Source of the DNA: an uncultured Spirochaetales bacterium | GTDB taxonomy: Bacteria > Spirochaetota > Spirochaetia > Sphaerochaetales > Sphaerochaetaceae | Direction of reading: 5' to 3' | Assembly (NCBI GenBank): GCA_934247875.1 | Contig: CAKQJZ010000046.1 | Location: 1-16,352 of the forward strand | Length of the DNA stretch: 16,352 nucleotides | In this document: positions 1-6,293 of the stretch, in pieces | How positions within the stretch are numbered: the stretch's first letter is position 1 | Layout: each line of letters begins with the position of its first letter | Notes under the pieces: model-generated | Told to the model about the DNA's origin: nothing | Seen by the model: only the letters and a program-made list of their open reading frames with translations | The model's database searches: none | Translations under genes and position numbers: made by a program

Positions 1-158
1 TGGTTTTTAAGAGCCACTTAGAACAGAAGGCAACAAACTTGAAAATTTCAGAAACTAGGCGACTGAATAGTTACATAAATGTCTACTATAAATCTTTGTA
101 TTTAAAGAAATTGCCGAGAAAACAAGAGAACAAATTAGCCACGCTTCGCTTTTTAATT
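1..158. other. Unassigned sequence at window edge
   Basis: There is no convincing gene here. A plus-strand frame is open from base 3 to a TGA near 163, but it has no start in the window and I recognise no family in it. The minus strand also has short open stretches that look like relics. One copy of an imperfect direct repeat lies here (about 66-88). Confidence 0.4.
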
Positions 159-201
159 TTATGACTTAGAAAATACCTGAGTAGTTACATAAAGTCTACC
201 A
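66..201. repeat. Imperfect direct repeat pair, about 23 bp
   Basis: Two copies of TAGTTACATAAA-(T)-GTCTAC lie about 115 bp apart, near 66-88 and 181-201. They differ by one indel and one or two flanking bases. They bracket the break point of the HsdS-like fragment and could be relics of a recombination or duplication event. Function unknown. Confidence 0.4.
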
Positions 202-344
202 ATTCTCCGATGTAATTGGCCATCTTCTGTGTCGGCATGAGTACCATGTGTACCATCTTTCAATAACGATAAGGAATAATCTCCCAACTTATGATTTTCC
301 CAATCATTGCTATTATTTAGATGTTTTTTCTCTAATGATTTTAT
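159..344 (-). pseudogene. hsdS: Fragment of a type I restriction specificity subunit (HsdS-like)
   Basis: A minus-strand frame is open from just after an in-frame TAG (345-347) to a TAA at 159-161, 61 codons with no ATG. Its middle reads DWENHKLGDY followed by LKDGTHGTHADTEDG (about 305 down to 219). That matches the way the first target-recognition domain begins in many HsdS subunits: W-x-x-x-K-L-G-D, then D-G-T-H-G-T. HsdS subunits choose the DNA target of type I restriction-modification complexes and are about 400 residues long, so this is only a sliver. After DTEDG the family resemblance stops, which suggests a rearrangement joint. No hsdM or hsdR is visible. The family call is from remembered motifs and is fairly firm; that it is non-functional is inferred from its size. 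Confidence 0.55.
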
Positions 345-519
345 CTATATCTTCATATGCATTTTGCAATCTTTCACAATGATAGATTTCATACATATCA
401 TATATTAGGTCTTCTATTCCCAGTTTTTTCCAGTTATTTAAGACCTCATCTGCAGAAATACCCTTATACTCTGCATAATGCTCAATTAGATATATAAAAA
501 ACTCACCTTCTTTATTCAT
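313..519 (-). CDS. DUF3791 family protein
   Basis: This is a 68-residue, Glu/Asp-rich, all-helical small protein. The layout, E-F-x-I-Y-L-I-E-x-Y near residues 6-16, then G-I-S-A-D-E-V, then a closing helix with EDIDKII, fits the DUF3791 family. Those proteins usually lie in short operons with DUF3990 genes, as here. A good ribosome site (AGGAAG, 8 nt before ATG) is embedded in the end of the upstream gene, whose TAG stop is 12 nt before this start. That TAG is also in frame with this gene. It is the last gene of the cassette. Family membership is recognised by pattern; a role as antitoxin or partner of the ART-like protein is inferred from linkage only. Confidence 0.7.
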   Translation of the reverse strand: MNKEGEFFIYLIEHYAEYKGISADEVLNNWKKLGIEDLIYDMYEIYHCERLQNAYEDIDKIIREKTSK

Positions 520-531
520 TTTGCGTACTTC

Positions 532-771
532 CTATCTGATGTATTGAGAATCTCGAGGATCACCGCATACTCTCTCAGCTTCCCACATATCAAAAACAAT
601 CAAAGGGCTCATAGCGTAAATTTCAAGCTCTTTATTTATAAGCATTTTATATGTCTTTGATTGAAGAAATGCATCAATTGCTTCATGTTCTTCAAATCCA
701 TACTTCTCGATTATCTTGTTTATTACCGTTGTATCAAAAAAAGTTAATGTACGAGCAGATACTTTGTTCAT
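532..771 (-). CDS. Small unknown protein between DUF3990 and DUF3791 genes
   Basis: This protein has 79 residues and is predicted soluble and mostly helical, with no signal peptide or membrane segment. I do not recognise the family with confidence. Notable parts are F-F-D-T-T-V-I-N-K-I-I-E-K-Y-G-F (residues 11-26), a central E-A-I-D-A-F-L-Q-S-K-T-Y, and a C-terminal MWEAERV. Its ATG overlaps the TGA of the undamaged DUF3990 frame (ATGA at 768-771), so it was built to be translationally coupled to that gene. The new amber codon upstream now ends that translation about 105 nt early, which should weaken coupling. Position in a toxin-like cassette makes an antitoxin or immunity role plausible, but nothing in the sequence proves it. 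Confidence 0.6.
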   Translation of the reverse strand: MNKVSARTLTFFDTTVINKIIEKYGFEEHEAIDAFLQSKTYKMLINKELEIYAMSPLIVFDMWEAERVCGDPRDSQYIR

Positions 772-1247
772 AAAACCTCCTCTTCTACAAACTCTAAAAG
801 CTTAATAGCTTTCTCTGATAGAAAAGCATATTGATCAGTCAAGTTCTGAGGCAATAGCCTCTTTACGGCTTCCTATTTTGTGTATTTATTTGCCATATAA
901 TCATCTATTACAGGAAGCGTGGAGTCATTGGCGACAGGTCCAACAACTATGTCATAATCATTTTTTCCCAAGTTAGAACTTCTATTTGATACAACAAAAT
1001 CAAGCCACTTACCATCTGCAGATGGAAATGTTAAAACTTTCAGCGATTGGAGAAAATCTTCATTGAAGCTATATACATTAACTATTTCTTGTCCCATATT
1101 TCTTCTTTTTGCAACTGTTCTTGCCCATTTCTTTGCTTGTTCCTTTGAAGAGGTCAAATAGAACCCAGCACCGAAATCCAACGCTCGCAAATTCGGCATC
1201 AATTTCGGTTTATCAACTTTCATATTGCTACCATGAAACAACAGCAT
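768..1247 (-). pseudogene. DUF3990 (ADP-ribosyltransferase-like) gene with in-frame amber stop
   Basis: The first 124 residues read as a DUF3990 protein: LLFHGSN at the N-terminus, DFGAGFYLT at residues 24-32, SNR at 87-89, and YDIVVGPVAND at 98-108. The H-G-S and F-G-x-G-F-Y-L-T motifs resemble the NAD-binding core of ADP-ribosyltransferases. Translation stops at a TAG (873-875), but the same frame continues with EAVKRLLPQNLTDQYAF and onward for 34 residues to a TGA at 768-770. That tail is what I expect at the C-terminus of this family, so the gene was about 159 residues long and one nonsense change (for example GAG to TAG) truncates it. The ribosome site AGGAGGAA precedes the ATG by 6 nt. 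The truncated protein keeps the whole presumed catalytic core, so activity is not excluded. Confidence 0.75.
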
Positions 1248-1259
1248 TCTTGATTCCTC

Positions 1260-1337
1260 CTATATAAACATCCTAGCAGAAATATTCCATTCCTCTGCCA
1301 GTTCTTCTATTGTTAAATAATTATCCAAAGATAACAT
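1260..1337 (-). pseudogene. Truncated helix-turn-helix (excisionase-like) peptide
   Basis: This 25-codon frame includes LTIEELAEEWNISAR, which matches the first helices of small helix-turn-helix proteins of the excisionase/MerR-like type. Intact members are about 60-70 residues and continue after S-A-R with a recognition helix and wing. Here only MFI follows before a TAG, so an internal deletion has probably removed the rest. Its stop codon overlaps the AGGAGG ribosome site of the DUF3990 gene, so it still acts as a leader cistron. The start lies 6 nt after a good -10 box and has no close Shine-Dalgarno. HTH identity is moderate confidence because so little remains. Confidence 0.5.
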
Positions 1338-1343
1338 GCTTAA

Positions 1344-1372
1344 AGTATATTTCTCCCAAAAGAAACATTCAA
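1344..1372 (-). promoter_or_regulatory. Promoter of the HTH-DUF3990-DUF3791 cassette
   Basis: On the minus strand there is TTGAAT (1367-1372), a 17-nt spacer, and TATACT (1344-1349). The ATG of the HTH remnant begins 6 nt after the -10 box, so the transcript would start at or within a base of the start codon. Confidence 0.6.
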
Positions 1373-1465
1373 TTTTTAAATGCCTTTTTCGGAAATATAT
1401 ACTTTCTTGGTTTTCGAATGAGGTAAAGTTATGGGTCTAAATCTTATTACTTTAATTCGGCGCTA
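1373..1465. other. AT-rich spacer with no recognised feature
   Basis: This stretch lies between the cassette promoter and the tandem repeats. I see no gene, hairpin or RNA in it. Confidence 0.4.
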
Positions 1466-1574
1466 GCCAAATACGGAAGTGAAACTTGGCCAAATACGGA
1501 AGTGAAACTTGGCCAAATACGGAAGTGAAACTTGGCCAAATACGGAAGTAAAACTTGGCCAAATACGGAAGTGA
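1466..1574. repeat. 23-bp tandem repeat, 4.7 copies
   Basis: The unit begins GCCAAATACGGAAGTG and continues AAACTTG. Copies start at 1466, 1489, 1512 and 1535. A fifth copy from 1558 breaks off after 17 bases. The only change in the full copies is G to A at 1550 in copy 4. The copies are directly adjacent with no spacers. Each junction creates the palindrome TTGGCCAA. It may be a minisatellite, a protein-binding iteron array, or the multi-repeat end of a lost IS21-type element. It lies just upstream of the ATPase gene promoter. Confidence 0.9.
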
Positions 1575-1587
1575 TGGACTTTTATTG

Positions 1588-1618
1588 TTGATTATTCCCA
1601 AGAATTAACTATTATAAT
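1588..1618 (+). promoter_or_regulatory. Putative promoter of the ATPase gene
   Basis: There is a consensus -10 TATAAT at 1613-1618, preceded at a 19-nt spacing by TTGATT (1588-1593). The ATG follows 10 nt after the -10 box with no Shine-Dalgarno, so the leader would be absent or a few bases long. The -35 box is weak. Confidence 0.45.
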
Positions 1619-1628
1619 AAAAGTATAT

Positions 1629-2915
1629 ATGAAGGATTACTTCCCTAGAATTACAGATGATTTATTGAGTCTTTATCTTGAATGCAGTGGCGCTGTTCTT
1701 ATTGAAGGGCCAAAGTGGTGTGGCAAGACAACTACAGCAAAACAACTAGCGAAAAGCGTTGTTGAACTTGGAGACCCTGACAATGAAGAATACTTAAGGC
1801 TTGCTAGTATTTCCCCTTCACTTCTTCTAGATGGTCCAGCTCCCCGTTTAATTGATGAATGGCAAATCGTTCCAAAGCTTTGGGACTCTGTACGTACTAC
1901 AATAGATAAGAGAGGCGGTTTTGGTCATTTCATTTTGACTGGTTCCGCAAGTCCTTTGCTAAAGGGATCTGATAAAAGAGTACATAGTGGTACTGGTCGT
2001 ATTTCTAGGCTCATAATGAGGCCTTTCTCTTTATATGAATCTAAGGATTCTTCAGGACAAGTAAGCTTGAAAGCTCTTTTTTCTGGTCAAGAAGATATAT
2101 CAGCATCAAAAGGTATGAATATTGAAGAACTTGCTTTCATTTGCTGTAGAGGTGGATGGCCTGAAGTATGTATTGCTGAAAACATGAGCGAGAGAGCTCA
2201 GTTAACTGCATCAAAATCTTACGTCGAAGCAATATGTTCCAATGAAGTCGAACTAGATGAAAATGTTGTCTACAATCGAGAAAAGATGGCTCGATTCCTG
2301 CATTCTTATGCTAGAGCTGTTGGTTCACAATGCTCTATTAGCAATATGGTTAAAGACTTATCTTCTTCTGAATCATCCTATCTTTCAGATAAAACAGCTT
2401 ATGCATATTTAAACCTTTTGCAAAGCATATTTGCTGTAGAGAACATGCCTGCTTGGAATCCAAACTTAAGATCAAGAACTGCTATCAGGACTTCAGATAC
2501 TAGATATTTCAGTGATCCTTCAATCGCTGTTGCTAGCCTTGGTATTGGGCCAGGGAATCTTCTAAATGACCTTCAGACTTTCGGATTCATTTTTGAAAAT
2601 CTCTGCATCAGAGATTTAAGAGTATATAGCAGTATAATTGATGGCAACGTTTTCCATTTCAGGGATAAAAACAATTTGGAATGTGATGCTGTTGTACACC
2701 TTTCAAAGGGTAAATATGGATTGATTGAAATCAAACTCGGTGGAAATGATGCTATTGAACATGGCGTAAAGTCTCTATTGAAGTTATCTGAATCAATTGA
2801 TGATAGTAAAATGGGGAAACCATCTTTCTTGATGGTATTGGTTGGTGTTGGAACCTATGCTTACAGAAGGCCAGATGGAGTCTTTGTTGTACCAATTAAC
2901 TTACTCGGCCCTTAA
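1629..2915 (+). CDS. AAA+ ATPase, DUF4143 family
   Basis: This 428-residue protein is normal full length for the family. The N-terminal AAA domain has a Walker A GPKWCGKTT (27-35), a Walker B-type RLIDEWQ (73-79) and a sensor-like FILTGSAS (101-108). The C-terminal DUF4143 part has ECDAVV (351-356) followed by LIEIKLG (365-371), the D...E-x-K pattern of a PD-(D/E)XK nuclease-like fold. The start MKDYFPRI is typical of the family, so the ATG is right although no ribosome site precedes it. Such ATPases are abundant and mobile in gut bacteria and their cellular role is unproven. The gene stands alone on this strand beside decayed accessory DNA and a repeat array, suggesting it arrived by transfer. 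I am confident of the family, not of a function. Confidence 0.85.
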   Translation: MKDYFPRITDDLLSLYLECSGAVLIEGPKWCGKTTTAKQLAKSVVELGDPDNEEYLRLASISPSLLLDGPAPRLIDEWQIVPKLWDSVRTTIDKRGGFGHFILTGSASPLLKGSDKRVHSGTGRISRLIMRPFSLYESKDSSGQVSLKALFSGQEDISASKGMNIEELAFICCRGGWPEVCIAENMSERAQLTASKSYVEAICSNEVELDENVVYNREKMARFLHSYARAVGSQCSISNMVKDLSSSESSYLSDKTAYAYLNLLQSIFAVENMPAWNPNLRSRTAIRTSDTRYFSDPSIAVASLGIGPGNLLNDLQTFGFIFENLCIRDLRVYSSIIDGNVFHFRDKNNLECDAVVHLSKGKYGLIEIKLGGNDAIEHGVKSLLKLSESIDDSKMGKPSFLMVLVGVGTYAYRRPDGVFVVPINLLGP

Positions 2916-2919
2916 CAAA

Positions 2920-2955
2920 AAACTGCTTGCCTTCCATTTAGAAAACAAGCAGTTT
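2920..2955 (-). terminator. Rho-independent terminator of the outer-membrane protein unit
   Basis: A perfect 10-bp stem (AAACTGCTTG at 2920-2929, CAAGCAGTTT at 2946-2955) has a 16-nt loop. Read on the minus strand the hairpin is followed by a T-run (TTTTTTGTT when the last stem bases are included). It lies 20 nt after the stop of the 2976-3509 gene. The plus strand lacks a T-run, so it mainly serves the minus strand, though it could also stop the ATPase transcript. Confidence 0.8.
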
Positions 2956-2975
2956 GATGCCAAGTGGTGATTAGA

Positions 2976-3509
2976 CTAGAATCTCCAGCCAAGAGCTAGG
3001 CGAGGAAGAGGCACATCGATGTTGATGTTTGTAGTGTTGTCGCCATCTTTGATCTGCAAGAACTCGAAATCCATTCCTGTTCCAACTCTCAAGAACATAG
3101 CTTTAGTGAGGTTGAAATCAAAATCAGCTGTTACATACATGCCCATGCGTGTAGTGTCTGAGCCAAAGATGAAGTATGGGCCTACAGACGTGCTGAAGTT
3201 AGAGCTTGTGCTGATGCTTGTCATGTACAAGAAGCCTGTACCAACTTTAAACTCCTGCTTGAAATCTGTTCCAAGAACAAAATTCATTCCGATGTTCTTA
3301 TTGAAGATAACATCAACAACTCCAGAAACATTTGCTTCCATTGTGCTCTTCATTGTGCTCTCGTTCCTATAGTTTTTCTCTTGCTTGAAGTTGAGCATCA
3401 TACCAGCATCCTGCGTTCCAAGAGCAACATCAGCCTTGATGTTACCAGCTGTTAGAAATGACATTGCACATAGTGCAACCAAAGCTAAAATAAGAATTTT
3501 CTTTTTCAT
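2976..3509 (-). CDS. Small outer-membrane beta-barrel protein
   Basis: This is a 177-residue secreted protein. Residues 1-21 are a classical signal peptide (MKKKILILALVALCAMSFLTA). The remainder alternates polar and hydrophobic residues in short strands with Gly/aromatic content and ends in LALGWRF, a typical C-terminal barrel signal with terminal Phe. At this size the mature chain could form a barrel of about 8 strands. I do not recognise a named family. A ribosome site AAAGGA precedes the ATG by about 8 nt. It follows the 850-residue envelope protein by 32 nt on the same strand and a strong terminator follows it, so the two are probably one operon. A shared envelope role is inferred. Confidence 0.75.
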   Translation of the reverse strand: MKKKILILALVALCAMSFLTAGNIKADVALGTQDAGMMLNFKQEKNYRNESTMKSTMEANVSGVVDVIFNKNIGMNFVLGTDFKQEFKVGTGFLYMTSISTSSNFSTSVGPYFIFGSDTTRMGMYVTADFDFNLTKAMFLRVGTGMDFEFLQIKDGDNTTNINIDVPLPRLALGWRF

Positions 3510-3541
3510 ACACGTGTCCTTTTTAAAAATTCCTTAATACT

Positions 3542-6082
3542 CTAGAAAGATAACTCTAAAGAGAGTCCTCCGCCAATATAATTTTTCGTTCCTTTAGCCA
3601 TATTCTTATAATTGCCGAAAACTCCAATTGCGAAGTTCTTTGAAAGCTTGAAATCTAGGCCAAGACCTGCGTCGATATAGAGAGTGTTGAATCCAAGCTC
3701 ATTATCGAGAGGGGAAGTTGAGAAGACGTAGCCTGCACCCACTGATGCATATCCATCAACACTCTTTCCATTTACTTTGAAGACTGTATCAGCACCTACA
3801 GAGTAAGAGCGAATCCAATTATCTCCATTAAAGAACTTAGTAGCTGTATTTACACTCATGTAGTCGCCATTAAGTGGTATTGCAAATAGACCGCCTTCAG
3901 CTTTGACTCCGATTCCTACTTTAGAACCAAGCTTGAGGATGTTATCGAGATTCAATGCAACACTATAGTTCTGATATACAGCAGGATCTTTTAAAGTTGC
4001 TGGACTATTTAACAAGTAGAGAGCTGAAGAGTTTAATGAAGCTGATGCCTTGAAGCTGTTGTAGCGCTCTTTCTCTTTTGCTTCTGGCTTCTGGATTGTT
4101 TTAACAGCCATTGATTCTTTTGGCTCTTCCTTCTTAGGAGCTGCTACAACTTCTTCCTTCTTGCTTTGGGCAGGTTTCTCTTCTTTAACGACAGGAACTG
4201 TTTCTGCTTTCTTCTCTTCTTCTGGCCTTGCGACTTCAGCAATCAGATTAATAGAACTTGATGCACTCTTTGTTGCTGAGATCTCAGCGCTCTTTGTCTC
4301 AGCAGCAGGAGCACTCTCAAATAGAGTTGAAAGGTATGAGATGATTTCATCACTGACTAGACCTGGAACACTCTTCTTCTCTTCTTCTGTAAGCTTGAAT
4401 GAAAGATCGAACTCTGCGTATCCATCGCAAAGAGTGTAGCTTACCTGGTCTTTAAGCCATGGGTATTTAGTTAGTGCATATTGAGCAAAGGCTGCGATAT
4501 CGGCATCTGTTACGACTGAAGGATACTTAACTACAACAGCATCATCATATGCTTTAATCTCAACATCGTAACCATAGAAATTATATTCCTCTTTGCATGC
4601 AGAAACTTCCTTCAAATAATCTTCAATCTCTTCTGAGAGTATGTTCTTGATATTAGGCCTTAGAGTAGCAATCAGCTCTTTAGATGCTGATAATATCACT
4701 TTGTCGCCATCAATAGAGTAGCTTGCAGCTTTAAGCTCTGGATACTTCTCTACAACAAACTCAAAGAATGATGAGATATCTTCTTTGGAAGCAACTCCAT
4801 TAGGAAGAGCAACAGTTACGCTATCATCTCCATATACCAGTTCTGCACTGTACCCATATAGAGATATAGTCTCTTTATCTTCTTTTGGAGTCTCTACGCT
4901 TACTGGTTCACTCTTAGTCTCAATAGTCTCAGTCTTTACACTCACTTCTGGTATAGTTGCTTTGCTGACTTCTTGAGTAGTTGTCTTTGCTTCTTCTGTT
5001 GCTTTAGGAGTGCTTTCACTTACTACAGGTGCAGGTGTTTCCTTTGCTACTGTAGCAACAGGAGCAGTAGAAGCACTTACAGTTTCGTTTTGTGCTTTGT
5101 CTTTTGAAGTACATGTTTTATTGAATACTGCGATGATGATTACAAGTACTACAACTAGTACCCAATCAATCCAGCCCTTCTTTTTCTTCTTTTCTTCGGT
5201 TTTAGCAGGAACTTCTTTTTTAGGCTCTACTGCTTTAGTAGCTGGCTTCTTCTCATCTTTTGCTTCATTTGGAGCAGATGGTTCTTTTTTCTTATCGCCA
5301 AGAACTTTGAGAGTCTTTACTTCAGGGCCTGCAGACTCTTCTGTAACGACTACTTCCTCTGTTTTTACAGTACTCTCTTTCTTGGTCTTTGGCTTCTTAG
5401 TCTGCAGATAGCGCTCTACAAGCTCATTCTCTTCTTCTTTTGTGAGATCTACTTTCTTAGGGTTAAGCCTTGGCTTCTTCTTTAATTCAACTTCAGCTTC
5501 TCCCTTCAAAAGCGCAACTATATGAGCATATTCATCGCTGCTTCTCTCAAGTGCTTCAGCATTAGCTTTAGATATTACAATACGCTTTGAGATATCATTT
5601 TTCTGGGCTCTGAGTGCTTTGCGCTTCTCAGCGTTCTGCGCTTTCTCTTCTTCGCTTGCGCCTCTTGGTGTCTTTATAAGAGCAATGGAACTCTCAATCG
5701 CTTCAAGCTCTTTCTCATATGCTTCAATCTCATCATAAGCTTTGTCATAAGCTTTAGCTGAAGTCTTTGCGTAGCGCTCGATTTCAGAGAGTGATATGCG
5801 CTTAAGACTTGCTTCAAGCTTATCTTCTACAGTCACAGGAACAGAAACTGTTTTAACAACTGTTTTCTTTACACTTTTGACTTCTGGTCTTTCTTCGTCA
5901 GAGTGGATAATCAGATACTCACTTCTTTCCTTTTCTCTCAAAGCTCTGAGCTCTGCTCTTTTTCTCTCTTTAGCTGCTCTTTTCTCTAGCGAGCTTCTAG
6001 AAACCGATGCTTTCTTCTTCGCTTCGCTCTTTTTAGAGCGAACAACGCTTCGGCTCTTGTTCTTCTTATTATTTTTGCCCAT
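3542..6082 (-). CDS. Large envelope-spanning protein: coiled coil, one membrane helix, duplicated domain, C-terminal barrel
   Basis: Positions below count from the in-frame ATG at 6094 (850 residues). I prefer the ATG at 6082 (Met5), because GGAGGT (6087-6092) lies 4 nt before it and nothing precedes the first ATG. Residues 5-60 are strongly basic; 90-240 are charged and partly coiled-coil; 240-305 are Lys/Glu/Pro-rich. A single hydrophobic helix (309-325) follows a Lys run. Then comes a Thr/Val/Glu linker, two homologous domains (412-494 and 506-588), a second Lys/Glu/Pro linker (620-677) and a Gly-rich strand-rich region (678-850) ending in LSLELSF, which looks like an outer-membrane barrel. 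The predicted path is cytoplasm, inner membrane, periplasm, outer membrane. I know no named family with this layout. Its partner downstream is another barrel protein. Gene call certain; topology inferred. Confidence 0.85.
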   Translation of the reverse strand: MGKNNKKNKSRSVVRSKKSEAKKKASVSRSSLEKRAAKERKRAELRALREKERSEYLIIHSDEERPEVKSVKKTVVKTVSVPVTVEDKLEASLKRISLSEIERYAKTSAKAYDKAYDEIEAYEKELEAIESSIALIKTPRGASEEEKAQNAEKRKALRAQKNDISKRIVISKANAEALERSSDEYAHIVALLKGEAEVELKKKPRLNPKKVDLTKEEENELVERYLQTKKPKTKKESTVKTEEVVVTEESAGPEVKTLKVLGDKKKEPSAPNEAKDEKKPATKAVEPKKEVPAKTEEKKKKKGWIDWVLVVVLVIIIAVFNKTCTSKDKAQNETVSASTAPVATVAKETPAPVVSESTPKATEEAKTTTQEVSKATIPEVSVKTETIETKSEPVSVETPKEDKETISLYGYSAELVYGDDSVTVALPNGVASKEDISSFFEFVVEKYPELKAASYSIDGDKVILSASKELIATLRPNIKNILSEEIEDYLKEVSACKEEYNFYGYDVEIKAYDDAVVVKYPSVVTDADIAAFAQYALTKYPWLKDQVSYTLCDGYAEFDLSFKLTEEEKKSVPGLVSDEIISYLSTLFESAPAAETKSAEISATKSASSSINLIAEVARPEEEKKAETVPVVKEEKPAQSKKEEVVAAPKKEEPKESMAVKTIQKPEAKEKERYNSFKASASLNSSALYLLNSPATLKDPAVYQNYSVALNLDNILKLGSKVGIGVKAEGGLFAIPLNGDYMSVNTATKFFNGDNWIRSYSVGADTVFKVNGKSVDGYASVGAGYVFSTSPLDNELGFNTLYIDAGLGLDFKLSKNFAIGVFGNYKNMAKGTKNYIGGGLSLELSF

Positions 6083-6086
6083 TCTG

Positions 6087-6092
6087 ACCTCC
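6087..6092 (-). promoter_or_regulatory. Ribosome binding site deciding the start of the envelope protein
   Basis: GGAGGT read on the minus strand lies inside codons 1-3 of the longer frame. It is spaced 4 nt from the ATG at 6082, making that the likely start. Confidence 0.65.
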
Positions 6093-6094
6093 AT

Positions 6095-6293
6095 AGTATT
6101 TATTCTTGCACATGAGAAGTGATAGTTAATATATTACGTTATGAGAAAATAAAACAAAATGCCAAATTGTAGAAATTTAGCCAAAAGTATTATTGCACAA
6201 ATAGTAATTAACTATTGATTCTCAATATACCACTATTTCAGTTATTTCAGATTAAAATAATAATCAGAAAACTTATGCATTATTTGGAATTAC
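6095..6293. other. AT-rich intergenic region upstream of the envelope protein gene
   Basis: No gene is seen. A possible minus-strand -10 (TAATAT at 6131-6136) has no good -35 partner. An inverted repeat with arms AATAGT/ACTATT (6200-6216, 5-nt centre) could be an operator. No clear terminator follows the dipeptidase gene. Confidence 0.35.

Noticed and set aside
532..534. TAG between the 79-aa and DUF3791 genes as a second nonsense mutation in one long gene
   Set aside because: The downstream gene has its own well-spaced ribosome site and ATG and matches a stand-alone family, so this is an ordinary stop.
873..875. Reassigned amber codon (alternative genetic code)
   Set aside because: TAG ends the outer-membrane protein at 2976 and the 850-residue protein at 3542, both right after natural barrel C-termini, so TAG is a normal stop here.
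1466..1574. CRISPR array
   Set aside because: Repeat units are directly adjacent with no variable spacers and no cas genes are nearby.
1629..2915. ATPase as a defence effector fused to a nuclease
   Set aside because: The C-terminal nuclease-like fold is standard for DUF4143 ATPases, which are very common, and no partner defence gene lies beside it.
3019..6122. Plus-strand open frames opposite the envelope genes
   Set aside because: They mirror low-complexity Ser/Glu/Lys coding on the minus strand, lack ribosome sites, and have no protein-like composition of their own.
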